DNA of 64,000 nucleotides from Planctomycetota bacterium. GTDB taxonomy: Bacteria; Planctomycetota; Phycisphaerae; Sedimentisphaerales; Anaerohalosphaeraceae. Positions 35,369 to 43,353 of this stretch are shown here, in pieces (position 1 is the stretch's first letter; each line of letters opens with the position of its first letter). The position numbers and the translations under genes were made by a program. A model generated the notes under the pieces. That model did no database searches, had not been told where the DNA came from, and saw only the letters and a list, made by a program, of their open reading frames with translations. Location of the stretch: contig JAKPDO010000002.1 in assembly GCA_029552545.1 (NCBI GenBank), forward strand, positions 79,855-143,854, read 5' to 3'.

Positions 35369-35443
35369 CAAAAAAAACAAAAAAAGAAATGCTTTTACGT
35401 CCTTGTTAAAATAGGCAAAGTTGCCCGCTCTGCTTGTTGAATA

Positions 35444-36886
35444 TTAGGCGGGTGGACGGGTCTCTATTTGTTCTTTGGCCTGCCCAACCAGATAGAAACT
35501 GCCTGTGATGCAGATCAAATCTTCACGCGTGACCACACTGCGGGCAATCCGGACCGCCTCTCGCAGCGACATCGCCGTCTGGCACATCTTGCCGCAGATT
35601 TCCGTATAGAGGTCCGCCAATTCCTGCGGATAGACGGCCTTGGGGCTGTTGCTTCGCGTAAAGATGACTTTGTCGGCTCCATACTGAAGCTGCGTGAGCA
35701 TCCCGCGAACATCCTTGTCGTTGTTGCAGCCGAAAATAATAATCATCGAATCATACGGAATATGCTGACCGATGGCCTGAATCAGGGCCCGAATGCTGGC
35801 GGCATTGTGAGCCGCATCGACCAGAATTCGCGGGTCATTGCAAATCATTTCCATCCGCCCAATCAGCGAAACTTTGCTGAGCCCCTCGACGGCCTTGCTG
35901 TCATCTACCTGGAATCCGCGCTGTTTGAGCTGATCCAGCATCGCCAAAGCCAGACCGCAGTTGATGGCCTGATGCTCTCCGGGCAGCGGCACACGCAAAT
36001 GCTCAAACCGGCTGTACGGCGTCGTCAGGCAGATTCGATTGTGCGGTCCATGTTCTCGTGACGACTCAAACCGATACGAAAAATCAATATCCTTGCCCGT
36101 CACGCACAGCGGGGCTTTCAGGGCCTGCGCCTGCTTCTTGATGACCCGCACCGCCAGCGGGTCCTGCGGAACCGTCACGACGGGAATGCCTTCCTTGATG
36201 ACACCGGCCTTCTCGCGGGCAATACAGTCAATCGTCGGCCCCAGCAGATTCATATGGTCCAGACTGATGCTCGTAATGCCGACAACCTCCGGTGTAATTA
36301 CATTGGTACTGTCCAGCCGTCCGCCCAGGCCGGTCTCAATAACGGCAATATCAACCTTTTCCTCCACAAAATGCAGAAAGGCCAAGGCCGTAAAAATCTC
36401 AAAAAAGGTCGGCGTATCCTGCCGTTCGGCCATCTTTTCCACAACCGGATACACGCGATTCAGAAGGTCCAGCATCGCCTTCTTTGAAATCATTTCCGAG
36501 TTGACGACAATGCGCTCATGCAGCGTCGTTACATGCGGAGAGGTGTACAGACCGACTTTGTAGCCGTTGGCCTCGAGCATTTTGGCCAACATCGTCGCCG
36601 TAGAACCCTTGCCCTTTGTCCCTGCAATGTGGACACACCTTATCTTCTTGTGGGGGTTCCCAAGCCCCTTCAGAAGATTGTTCATCCGGTCAAGGTTGAA
36701 CGTAGTGATGTTATAGCGCAGCCGCTCCTGCCTCTCGTAGTCCGTCCGATCGAACAGGTATTTCATCGCCTGTTCGTAAGTCCGAAACGCACTCACAGTG
36801 CGTTTGATTTTTTCGACAGCAACGGAGGAGGTGGTTTTTTTCGCCTTAGACTGCGTCGTCCGTGATAGTCTTTTAGTTGTTGTCAT
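35444..36886 (-). CDS. folC: Folylpolyglutamate/dihydrofolate synthase (Mur-ligase family)
   Basis: 480 residues. P-loop A-G-T-K-G-K-G-S-T at about 89-97, then the FolC-type G-L-G-G-R-L-D-S-T-N-V and S-L-D-H-M-N-L-L-G motifs. It adds glutamate to folates and may also make dihydrofolate from dihydropteroate. The first 35 residues are a basic, Thr/Lys-rich extension not typical of FolC. The start at 36886 is followed by M-T-T-T-K; a later start is possible. It is a monocistronic minus-strand gene divergent from transketolase. Confidence 0.93.
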   Translation of the reverse strand: MTTTKRLSRTTQSKAKKTTSSVAVEKIKRTVSAFRTYEQAMKYLFDRTDYERQERLRYNITTFNLDRMNNLLKGLGNPHKKIRCVHIAGTKGKGSTATMLAKMLEANGYKVGLYTSPHVTTLHERIVVNSEMISKKAMLDLLNRVYPVVEKMAERQDTPTFFEIFTALAFLHFVEEKVDIAVIETGLGGRLDSTNVITPEVVGITSISLDHMNLLGPTIDCIAREKAGVIKEGIPVVTVPQDPLAVRVIKKQAQALKAPLCVTGKDIDFSYRFESSREHGPHNRICLTTPYSRFEHLRVPLPGEHQAINCGLALAMLDQLKQRGFQVDDSKAVEGLSKVSLIGRMEMICNDPRILVDAAHNAASIRALIQAIGQHIPYDSMIIIFGCNNDKDVRGMLTQLQYGADKVIFTRSNSPKAVYPQELADLYTEICGKMCQTAMSLREAVRIARSVVTREDLICITGSFYLVGQAKEQIETRPPA

Positions 36887-37214
36887 GATTGCAAAGGATA
36901 ATACTCGAAAAAACTTAATAAGTCAATCGTATTATGCCGCAAACCAAACAAAAACAAATCTGTTCCGAAAACGGTTAATCATATATCAATTATTTATAAG
37001 AACTTACAAAAACACTCCCTTCGTCGTTTTTTGAAACAATCATAAACAATAAAAAAGATTCACTTATAATATAATTGCTATAACTAATTGTATTGTTGGA
37101 TTTCTTCCGAAAAAATTAAGCCGCAAAAACGCTTGAAACGACCATCCTAACTTAATACAATACGGTACTTTTCAATTCTGTTTCATAAAATCTTTCTATT
37201 TTTTGAGGTTTTTT
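36887..37214. other. AT-rich divergent intergenic region between folC and tkt
   Basis: About 330 bases without a gene. A TATAAT at 37065-37070 could serve tkt, but no good -35 stands at the right distance. No hairpin or riboswitch-like fold was recognised. Confidence 0.4.
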
Positions 37215-39242
37215 ATGGCGAACGCGAATGCAACAGGTCTTTCGGCTCTGGATATGAAATGTGTGGAAACCATCCGTTTTCTGGCGATGGATGGGGTTCA
37301 GGCTGCCAATTCCGGGCATCCTGGGATGCCGATGGGGATGGCCGCCGCTGCCTATGCACTCTGGATGCGGCACCTCCGATTTAATCCCGCCGACCCGAAA
37401 TGGCTCAACCGGGACCGTTTCATCCTCTCGGCCGGACACGGCAGCATGCTCCTGTACGCCCTGCTTCACTTGTGCGGGTTTGACCTGCCGCTGGACGAAC
37501 TGAAACAGTTCCGTCAGTGGGGCAGCAAGACCCCCGGCCATCCGGAATACGGACACACCCCGGGAGTCGAGGTCACAACCGGACCGCTGGGCCAGGGTAT
37601 CTCCAACGGCGTCGGCATGGCCATTGCCCAAAAGTACCTGGCCGCACGATACAACAAGGACGGATTCCCGATTTTTGACTATAAAATCTACGTCATCGCC
37701 GGTGACGGCTGCCTTCAGGAAGGCGTCAGCGGCGAGGCCTCCAGTCTGGCCGGCCATCTGGGACTGGATAACCTGATTGTTATTTACGATGACAACGGCA
37801 TCACCATCGACGGCGAAACCCATCTATCCTTTACTGAAGATGTCGCCAAGCGGTATGAGGCCTACGGCTGGAATGTCCACACCGTCGGCGGCGACGGCCA
37901 CAACATCGCCGAGCTGGACCGCGTCCTCGAAATCGCCAAAAAACCCAACGGCAGACCCACGCTCATCAAATTCCGCTCGCATATCGGCTTCGGAAGCCCG
38001 AATTTCCAGGACACCCATACCGCCCACGGCGCCCCGCTGGGCGTGGAAGAATGCAAGCTGATTAAGAAAAACGCCGGCTGGGACCCGGAGAAGACCTTTG
38101 TCGTACCGGAGGAAGTCGCCGCTCATATGGGGCAGGCCAAACAGAAAGGCGCCCGTCTCCAAAAAGAGTACGAGGCCCTCTTTGCCAAATACGCTCAGGC
38201 CTATCCGCAGGAGGCCAAAGAAATTACGGATGCCCTGGCCGGCCGGCTTCCAATTGAGATTGAACCACTGCTGCCGAAATTCGAGGCGGGCACGTCCGTC
38301 GCCACGCGTCAGGCATCCGGCAAAACACTTGATGCCCTAATGCCGCACCTGCCGCTGGTTATCGGCGGTTCAGCCGACCTGACACCCTCCAACAACACCC
38401 GCTTCAAAGGCGCAACGGATTTCCAGAAAAACAATCTCACCGGCCGCTATATCCGCTACGGCGTCCGCGAACATGCCATGGCCGCCATTATGAACGGAAT
38501 GGCCGTCAGCGGCCTGATTCGCCCCTACGGCGGCACGTTTATGGTCTTTTCCGATTATATGCGGGGCGCTTTGCGGGTAGCGTGCCTGTCGAAATATCCG
38601 ACGATTTTCGTCTTCACGCACGACACCATCGGGCTGGGCGAAGACGGCCCGACCCATCAGCCCGTCGAGCATCTGGCTTCCCTGCGGGCGATTCCCAATC
38701 TGCTGGTGATTCGTCCTGCCGACGCCAACGAAACCGCCCAGGCCTGGAAATACACACTCGAACATCGCGACCAGCCCATCGCGCTGGCCCTCACCCGTCA
38801 GGGGGTTCCCGTGCTCGACCAGAGCAAATATGCAAGCGCCGCCAATCTGGTCAAAGGGGCTTACGTCCTCATCAAGGACGACAATCCCCAGGTGCTGCTG
38901 CTGGGGGCCGGCTCGGAGGTGCACATCGCCCTTCAGGCCCGCGAGATTCTTGCCGCCGAAGGCATCCGTTCGCAGGTTGTCTCGATGCCCTGCTGGGAAC
39001 TCTTTGAACGGCAGCCCGCCGCCTACAAGGAAAGCGTCATTCCCTCATCGATGAAGGCACGCGTCGGCGTCGAGGCCGGCGTGCGGATGGGTTGGGACCG
39101 CTGGATCGGCCCGTGGGGCGAGTTTGTCGGGATGAGCACGTTCGGCGTGTCGGCGCCGTACAAGGTCTGCTACAAAAACTTCGGCATCACACCGGAAGCC
39201 GTCGCCGCCGCTGCCAAAAAATCCCTCTCCGCAGCAAAATAG
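37215..39242 (+). CDS. tkt: Transketolase
   Basis: 675 residues from ATG at 37215, with GAGG six bases upstream; a TTG four codons earlier is less likely. Thiamine-diphosphate enzyme: G-H-P-G-M-P-M-G near the N-terminus, G-D-G-C-L-Q-E-G-V-S-G-E-A in the cofactor-binding motif, and R-Y-G-V-R-E-H-A-M in the pyrimidine domain. It moves two-carbon units between sugars in the pentose phosphate pathway. Full length for the family (about 660-680). Confidence 0.96.
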   Translation: MANANATGLSALDMKCVETIRFLAMDGVQAANSGHPGMPMGMAAAAYALWMRHLRFNPADPKWLNRDRFILSAGHGSMLLYALLHLCGFDLPLDELKQFRQWGSKTPGHPEYGHTPGVEVTTGPLGQGISNGVGMAIAQKYLAARYNKDGFPIFDYKIYVIAGDGCLQEGVSGEASSLAGHLGLDNLIVIYDDNGITIDGETHLSFTEDVAKRYEAYGWNVHTVGGDGHNIAELDRVLEIAKKPNGRPTLIKFRSHIGFGSPNFQDTHTAHGAPLGVEECKLIKKNAGWDPEKTFVVPEEVAAHMGQAKQKGARLQKEYEALFAKYAQAYPQEAKEITDALAGRLPIEIEPLLPKFEAGTSVATRQASGKTLDALMPHLPLVIGGSADLTPSNNTRFKGATDFQKNNLTGRYIRYGVREHAMAAIMNGMAVSGLIRPYGGTFMVFSDYMRGALRVACLSKYPTIFVFTHDTIGLGEDGPTHQPVEHLASLRAIPNLLVIRPADANETAQAWKYTLEHRDQPIALALTRQGVPVLDQSKYASAANLVKGAYVLIKDDNPQVLLLGAGSEVHIALQAREILAAEGIRSQVVSMPCWELFERQPAAYKESVIPSSMKARVGVEAGVRMGWDRWIGPWGEFVGMSTFGVSAPYKVCYKNFGITPEAVAAAAKKSLSAAK

Positions 39243-39317
39243 TCGGCCCCAAAGAAAAAAACGATGTAGCGATAAAACAGCGAGCGATTGCAGAAATTCA
39301 AGCAGTTTGGCTGAAAG

Positions 39318-39623
39318 CTAAGAAAGAGCAAGTTCCTTAAACTTGTTCTTTAAAAACTCTTGGAGATAGGATTCCTGATTCTCTATCTGTTTGGCTTGAT
39401 TCCGCAGCAAATCTCTGCATTTTCTTATGATCAACTGAAAATTGAACGATTTCATATGATGAGCTTTAGGGCCTATGACTTTGATACCCCTGGGCAGTTT
39501 GCTGAACCAGCCGATTTCTAACATTACAACTCCGTCAATGTCCTCCGTGAAACAAGGTTCGTTCGAACCGAAATCAATATAAAGAATATCAGCCTCTTCA
39601 TCATAATGATGCGTAATGTTCAT
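39318..39623 (-). CDS. DUF2283-like small protein
   Basis: 101 residues from ATG at 39623, which overlaps the stop of the upstream gene as ATGA. N-terminal H-Y-D-E-E-A-D-I-L-Y-I-D-F and later E-D-I-D-G-V-V-M-L-E-I match the short DUF2283 beta domain, followed by a Lys/Glu-rich helical C-terminus. DUF2283 proteins are uncharacterised and often lie beside small nuclease-like or toxin-like genes, which fits here. A role as antitoxin or partner to the upstream gene is inference from coupling. Confidence 0.6.
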   Translation of the reverse strand: MNITHHYDEEADILYIDFGSNEPCFTEDIDGVVMLEIGWFSKLPRGIKVIGPKAHHMKSFNFQLIIRKCRDLLRNQAKQIENQESYLQEFLKNKFKELALS

Positions 39624-39970
39624 TTTTTCTTCCATTCTTGCTCCCACCCCTTCAGCACAGGATTCGTGTAAACGGTTCTGATCCTGCGATTGTTGACATT
39701 GACTAACACATACAAGTAAACTCGTGCGGTTACCGTGTTCAAAATATAAAAGTCATCAAAAAATTTCACGAATGCTTTTACAGAATTCTCTTTCGGACTT
39801 TTTAATATAAAGTCCGGATGCTGTAATGTTTCTGCGATTTTATCGAAGTGCGCTTCAAGGTATTTCCTGCTATTATCTTGTACAATGTGCCGCCATGTTT
39901 GTTCAGTTAACTCAAATGGCTTCCCGTCATGACCCTTTATGACAACAGCTCCTCCTTTGAATATCGGCAC
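39620..39970 (-). CDS. Small nuclease-like protein (PBECR-type fold suspected)
   Basis: 116 residues from GTG at 39970, chosen because AGGAGG lies nine bases upstream and the longer frame to 40054 reads through it. The pattern L-T-E-Q-T-W-R-H-I, H-P-D-F-I, then V-Y-L-Y-V-L-V-N-V and a final R-x-V-Y-T-N-P is the layout of the phage-Barnase-EndoU-colicin-RelE (PBECR) group of small RNases. Possible catalytic residues are the His in W-R-H-I and the Tyr/Thr near the C-terminus. It is coupled to a DUF2283 gene. The locus is AT-rich and lies between transketolase and the pectin genes. A toxin-like role is plausible but unproven. Confidence 0.5.
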   Translation of the reverse strand: MPIFKGGAVVIKGHDGKPFELTEQTWRHIVQDNSRKYLEAHFDKIAETLQHPDFILKSPKENSVKAFVKFFDDFYILNTVTARVYLYVLVNVNNRRIRTVYTNPVLKGWEQEWKKK

Positions 39971-40324
39971 GTGAATGAACCTCCTGCATCCGAATCTTGA
40001 AAAAGAACTCCTTTTCTGAAAGGTTATTATAAGAAATATTACGGGAATAATCAATCTTCTATTCTGACAAACAAAACCTCTTATTACTCCTGCGACCCTT
40101 GTCCCTGCAAATTGTTATTCCCGCACAGACCTTCATTATTCCCCGCAGATCTTCTATAAGTCATTGTCATTCCCGCGCAGGCAGGAATCTATTAATAGAA
40201 TTTGGCTTTATATCGACAACCCATGGCGACTATGTAGATATAGTTTGTCCGACTTTTTGTCCGATAACAAGACTTATCCTATTTCCACAAACAGATAATT
40301 ACCGAGATACAATATCAATAGTCG
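39971..40324. other. AT-rich intergenic region with degenerate repeat units
   Basis: No gene is seen. The T-rich flank at 40020-40080 probably holds the promoter of the small gene pair. Three related ATTCCCGC-type units follow (see the repeat entry). Confidence 0.4.
40117..40188. repeat. ATTCCCGC...GGAAT repeat units (dRS3-like)
   Basis: ATTCCCGCGCAGGCAGGAAT at 40169-40188 is a short imperfect palindrome of the ATTCCC-N-GGGAAT type. Two shorter degenerate units begin at about 40117 and 40137. Such units are dispersed repeats in other bacteria, such as the Neisseria dRS3. Only this cluster was noticed here. Confidence 0.45.
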
Positions 40325-43081
40325 CTATAAGCAGTTCAACCATAGTGCGGCCAGGTTTTCCAAGTCGGCCAAATCGACCTGCCCGCTCTGATTGCGGTCG
40401 GCGCCCATGCACCAATCTGGTCCGGCGCATTCCCCCGACAGCCAGCGCTCCGCCAGGGCCGCAAGACCGTCCATCCCATTGCCCGGCAAGACCCATGTCT
40501 GCGGCGGCGTCAGAACATTCAGCACGGCCCCCTGACAGCTGCTGTTGACAATCGCCCCCAGATTCGTGAGCGCACTCACCGTAATTTCATGTCCGTTCAA
40601 ATCCAGAACCGCCCCCGGCTCAATCGTCAGGTCCGTCGAAATCGGCAAAGCCAGGTCAGCCCCCATCTTCAGGGTGCCCGCCAGAATGCGTGTAGCCCCG
40701 GTGTAGGTGCACGGGCCTGCCAACGTCAGTGTTCCGGCACCGCCCTTGGCTACGTGCCCATCGCCGCTGATGGCTCCGCTGATAATCAAATCCCCCGCCT
40801 GAGCAGCCAGCCAATACCGTCTGCCGCCTGCCAGCTGAAGCGGCATTGCGATTGTCTGCACAGAAGGCGACTCATTGACAATATCCCCCAGCAGCAAAAT
40901 GCGATTGCCAGAAAGGGTAAAGCCGCCTGCCGTATTCAAAAACCGAATCCCATTGACCTGTTTGTCAGCCGCCAGGTTGTTGTTCGCTGCCGTCTGAAGC
41001 ATCCCGCCGAACAGCAGATTGTCCGCCCCGTACGAGGGCACATCCCAGTTGGCAACTTCAGACCAATCTCCAGAGGTGCCGCCGCCCGTCCATGTCCGGG
41101 CATTCGGCGAAGCCGCCTGCTGCGTAAACCGCCACTGCTGAGCCAGCGTGTGGAGCCATCGCCACTGACGCGTGTAAGACCCACTGGTCGAGCCGGCCAC
41201 AGAGACGGCCTTGGCTGTAATCTTATTGAGGATGCGGAAAGAACCGTCCGTAAGCGGTTCAATCGCCCATTTCTGAGCATCATTGTTCAAATCCGTCCAT
41301 TGGCGGATATACTCTCCGTCCGAAAATGAACCGTTCCGCAAATCCACCGGAAGACTGCTGGCGACATTGACAATTTTCGTATAACCGTCAAACGTTGGAA
41401 CAAACCGCCATTTCTGAAGATTCGACCCCGTCCAGTCGGCCAGCGCCAGCCGCGTGCCTGAACTGGTATTGGCCACGCCGGCCGGCAGCCCGCCGTACTG
41501 CATCTCCATCGAATACATCCCCGCCGGCGCCAGCCAGAAACACTGATGTCCCGGCTGCGACGAATCCCAGCTGCCGACATCGATTGAAGCCCCAACCGCA
41601 TTTTGCGCACCGGCGACCTCCAGCGCCATCGACGTGGCAACATTCAGCATCCGAAAGCCGCGATTGTTTGTCTGAACGACATACCACCGATGGGCGTTAT
41701 TCGTGCTGCTGTACGGCACCAGTTTAACCGGCTTGCCCGGGCCGTAAATATTGCTCGGATTTTCATCCGGACTGACCACCGCGAGCACCTTGCCGTTGGC
41801 CAGACAGGCAATTTTGTACTGATTGAGCCCTACCCGCGTAAACGTCCAGATTTGATCCGTTCCGCCTTTCCAGCTGTTCATCTGAACTGCGTCGGTGTAC
41901 GCGTCCGCCGCCTCCAGATAAAGGCCCCCTGCCGGCGCACCCGGGTCCCGGTTCATTCCGCAGACAATCGCATAGTTTCCGTCCGGCAGATTCCAGCCGG
42001 CCCGCGGCCAGCCGTCATCTCCCCAAATCAGCGTTCGAAGCCCGAGTTTGGCTATCCCGTTGTCATCGGCATCATAGAAATGAAATGAGAACATCTCCAG
42101 GCCGTCCTGAGCGGTGAAAATTCCGATGTGCCCCGGACCGATTTCCCGTCCTACCGAGCCCAGCTCCGGCTTTGGTGTGCCGTCCGTATTGTAATTGGCC
42201 GTGTAATCCCGCCCCAGAAACAGCGAGCCGGTATCCTGCGTGAGAACATTGATTCCATCCCTGTCGAAATACGGCCCCGTGATATTCGCGGCCCGTGCAT
42301 AGCGGATAAAATACGTACTGTTCACGCCTGCACAGCAGCGTTCCTGATTGAAAAACAGATAATAATAGCCGTCCTTATAATAAAGATAAGCCGCTTCAAT
42401 CCACGCCCGTGCCAGCTGCGTCGGAGTCGTCCCGCTTTTGACCTTGCCGGTGGCCGGGTCAATCTGATAGAGCCAGATGCCTCCATATGTCCAGCCGTTT
42501 GTGCTCGGATGTCCGAACGAGCCGGCCGCCAGCCAAAGATTGCCGGCCGTGTCAAACAAAAGTGCCGGATCGATGCTCCGCCGATAATCCGTGCACAAAC
42601 TCGTCCATAAAACAGCCCCCTGGTCCACCCAATCCCTATTCAAAATGTTTGAACCAATCGCCAGTCCGCAGACCGATTGTTCTGTGCAGTTATAGTCATA
42701 ACACATATTGCGGGAATAATAGAGATAGTACAAATTCCCGACTTTAATGATGTCCGGCGCCCACAGATTCCACGGCCCGCTTCCTTCGCAGGTAGAAAGG
42801 TAGGAGGCCATATAAGGCGGCACACCGCTGCTGTAGCTGAAAGGCCGAGTACCGGAATACCACGTGACCAAATCCGTCGAATAACGAGCACTCAGGTTAT
42901 TGTTGGTCGAGAAATACCAGTATCGACCGTTTTCATAAATGATGGTAGAGGGGTCATGACAAGTAATTGTGCCTGTAACTTCCAGACCATAAACAGCGGA
43001 AATCATCAAGAGAAAAAACACCAAAACACAAACGGCCTGCCGAACACACTGATGCCGAGAACTTTTTGTTATCATCTCCAC
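40325..43081 (-). CDS. Secreted GH43 arabinanase-like enzyme with lectin, repeat and dockerin-like modules
   Basis: 918 residues, starting at GTG 43081 (an ATG two codons later is possible). Signal peptide to about residue 32. A five-bladed GH43 domain (about 33-350) has D43 in C-H-D-P-S, D171 in S-I-D-P-A and E229 in W-I-E-A-A, the base, pKa modulator and acid of endo-1,5-alpha-arabinanases. Ricin-B-like repeats follow (about 365-660, recurring Q-x-W), then an autotransporter-type strand repeat (about 740-800: G-T-L-T-L-A-G...Y-T-G). The C-terminal repeat D-R-N-Q-S-G-Q-V-D-L-A-D-L-E-N-L-A-A-L-W-L is dockerin-like. It probably trims arabinan side chains of pectin outside the cell. Divergent from the pectate lyase gene. 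Confidence 0.82.
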   Translation of the reverse strand: MEMITKSSRHQCVRQAVCVLVFFLLMISAVYGLEVTGTITCHDPSTIIYENGRYWYFSTNNNLSARYSTDLVTWYSGTRPFSYSSGVPPYMASYLSTCEGSGPWNLWAPDIIKVGNLYYLYYSRNMCYDYNCTEQSVCGLAIGSNILNRDWVDQGAVLWTSLCTDYRRSIDPALLFDTAGNLWLAAGSFGHPSTNGWTYGGIWLYQIDPATGKVKSGTTPTQLARAWIEAAYLYYKDGYYYLFFNQERCCAGVNSTYFIRYARAANITGPYFDRDGINVLTQDTGSLFLGRDYTANYNTDGTPKPELGSVGREIGPGHIGIFTAQDGLEMFSFHFYDADDNGIAKLGLRTLIWGDDGWPRAGWNLPDGNYAIVCGMNRDPGAPAGGLYLEAADAYTDAVQMNSWKGGTDQIWTFTRVGLNQYKIACLANGKVLAVVSPDENPSNIYGPGKPVKLVPYSSTNNAHRWYVVQTNNRGFRMLNVATSMALEVAGAQNAVGASIDVGSWDSSQPGHQCFWLAPAGMYSMEMQYGGLPAGVANTSSGTRLALADWTGSNLQKWRFVPTFDGYTKIVNVASSLPVDLRNGSFSDGEYIRQWTDLNNDAQKWAIEPLTDGSFRILNKITAKAVSVAGSTSGSYTRQWRWLHTLAQQWRFTQQAASPNARTWTGGGTSGDWSEVANWDVPSYGADNLLFGGMLQTAANNNLAADKQVNGIRFLNTAGGFTLSGNRILLLGDIVNESPSVQTIAMPLQLAGGRRYWLAAQAGDLIISGAISGDGHVAKGGAGTLTLAGPCTYTGATRILAGTLKMGADLALPISTDLTIEPGAVLDLNGHEITVSALTNLGAIVNSSCQGAVLNVLTPPQTWVLPGNGMDGLAALAERWLSGECAGPDWCMGADRNQSGQVDLADLENLAALWLNCL

Positions 43082-43228
43082 CTGTACCCCCCTACTATAG
43101 AAGGTTCCACATACTGTATTATACTCGAATTGAAGTCAAAATAGACAACTTTTCTGGGAAAAACACAAAAAAGATAATCTCCATCTATATAACCCTATAA
43201 GTGGTTTTTGATTGATTTTTTCTTAGAG

Positions 43229-43248
43229 TATCCGTACAATTACGGATA
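43229..43248. promoter_or_regulatory. Perfect palindrome, candidate operator of the pectin genes
   Basis: TATCCGTA and TACGGATA flank CAAT (20 bases in all). It lies 105 bases before the pectate lyase start and about 150 bases before the divergent arabinanase start, so one regulator could act on both. The arm type would suit a LacI-, GntR- or TetR-like dimer; no regulator gene is adjacent. Confidence 0.5.
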
Positions 43249-43353
43249 ATGATATCTCTTTTCGGGGGCGCCGTTCAGCACCCGGGCGGGTCTGTTTTGC
43301 AAGCAGGATAGAGCCGCGAAGAAACCGAATCATCACCATCAGGAGCTGAGGGG

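Noticed and set aside
39243..39340. Possible gene remnant ending in A-E-I-Q-A-V-W-L-K-A-K-K-E-Q-V-P and a stop, plus strand
   Set aside because: It looks protein-like, but there is no start or homologous body; upstream the frame is a shadow of transketolase. Could be a relic of a gene lost when the small cassette arrived, but not supported enough.
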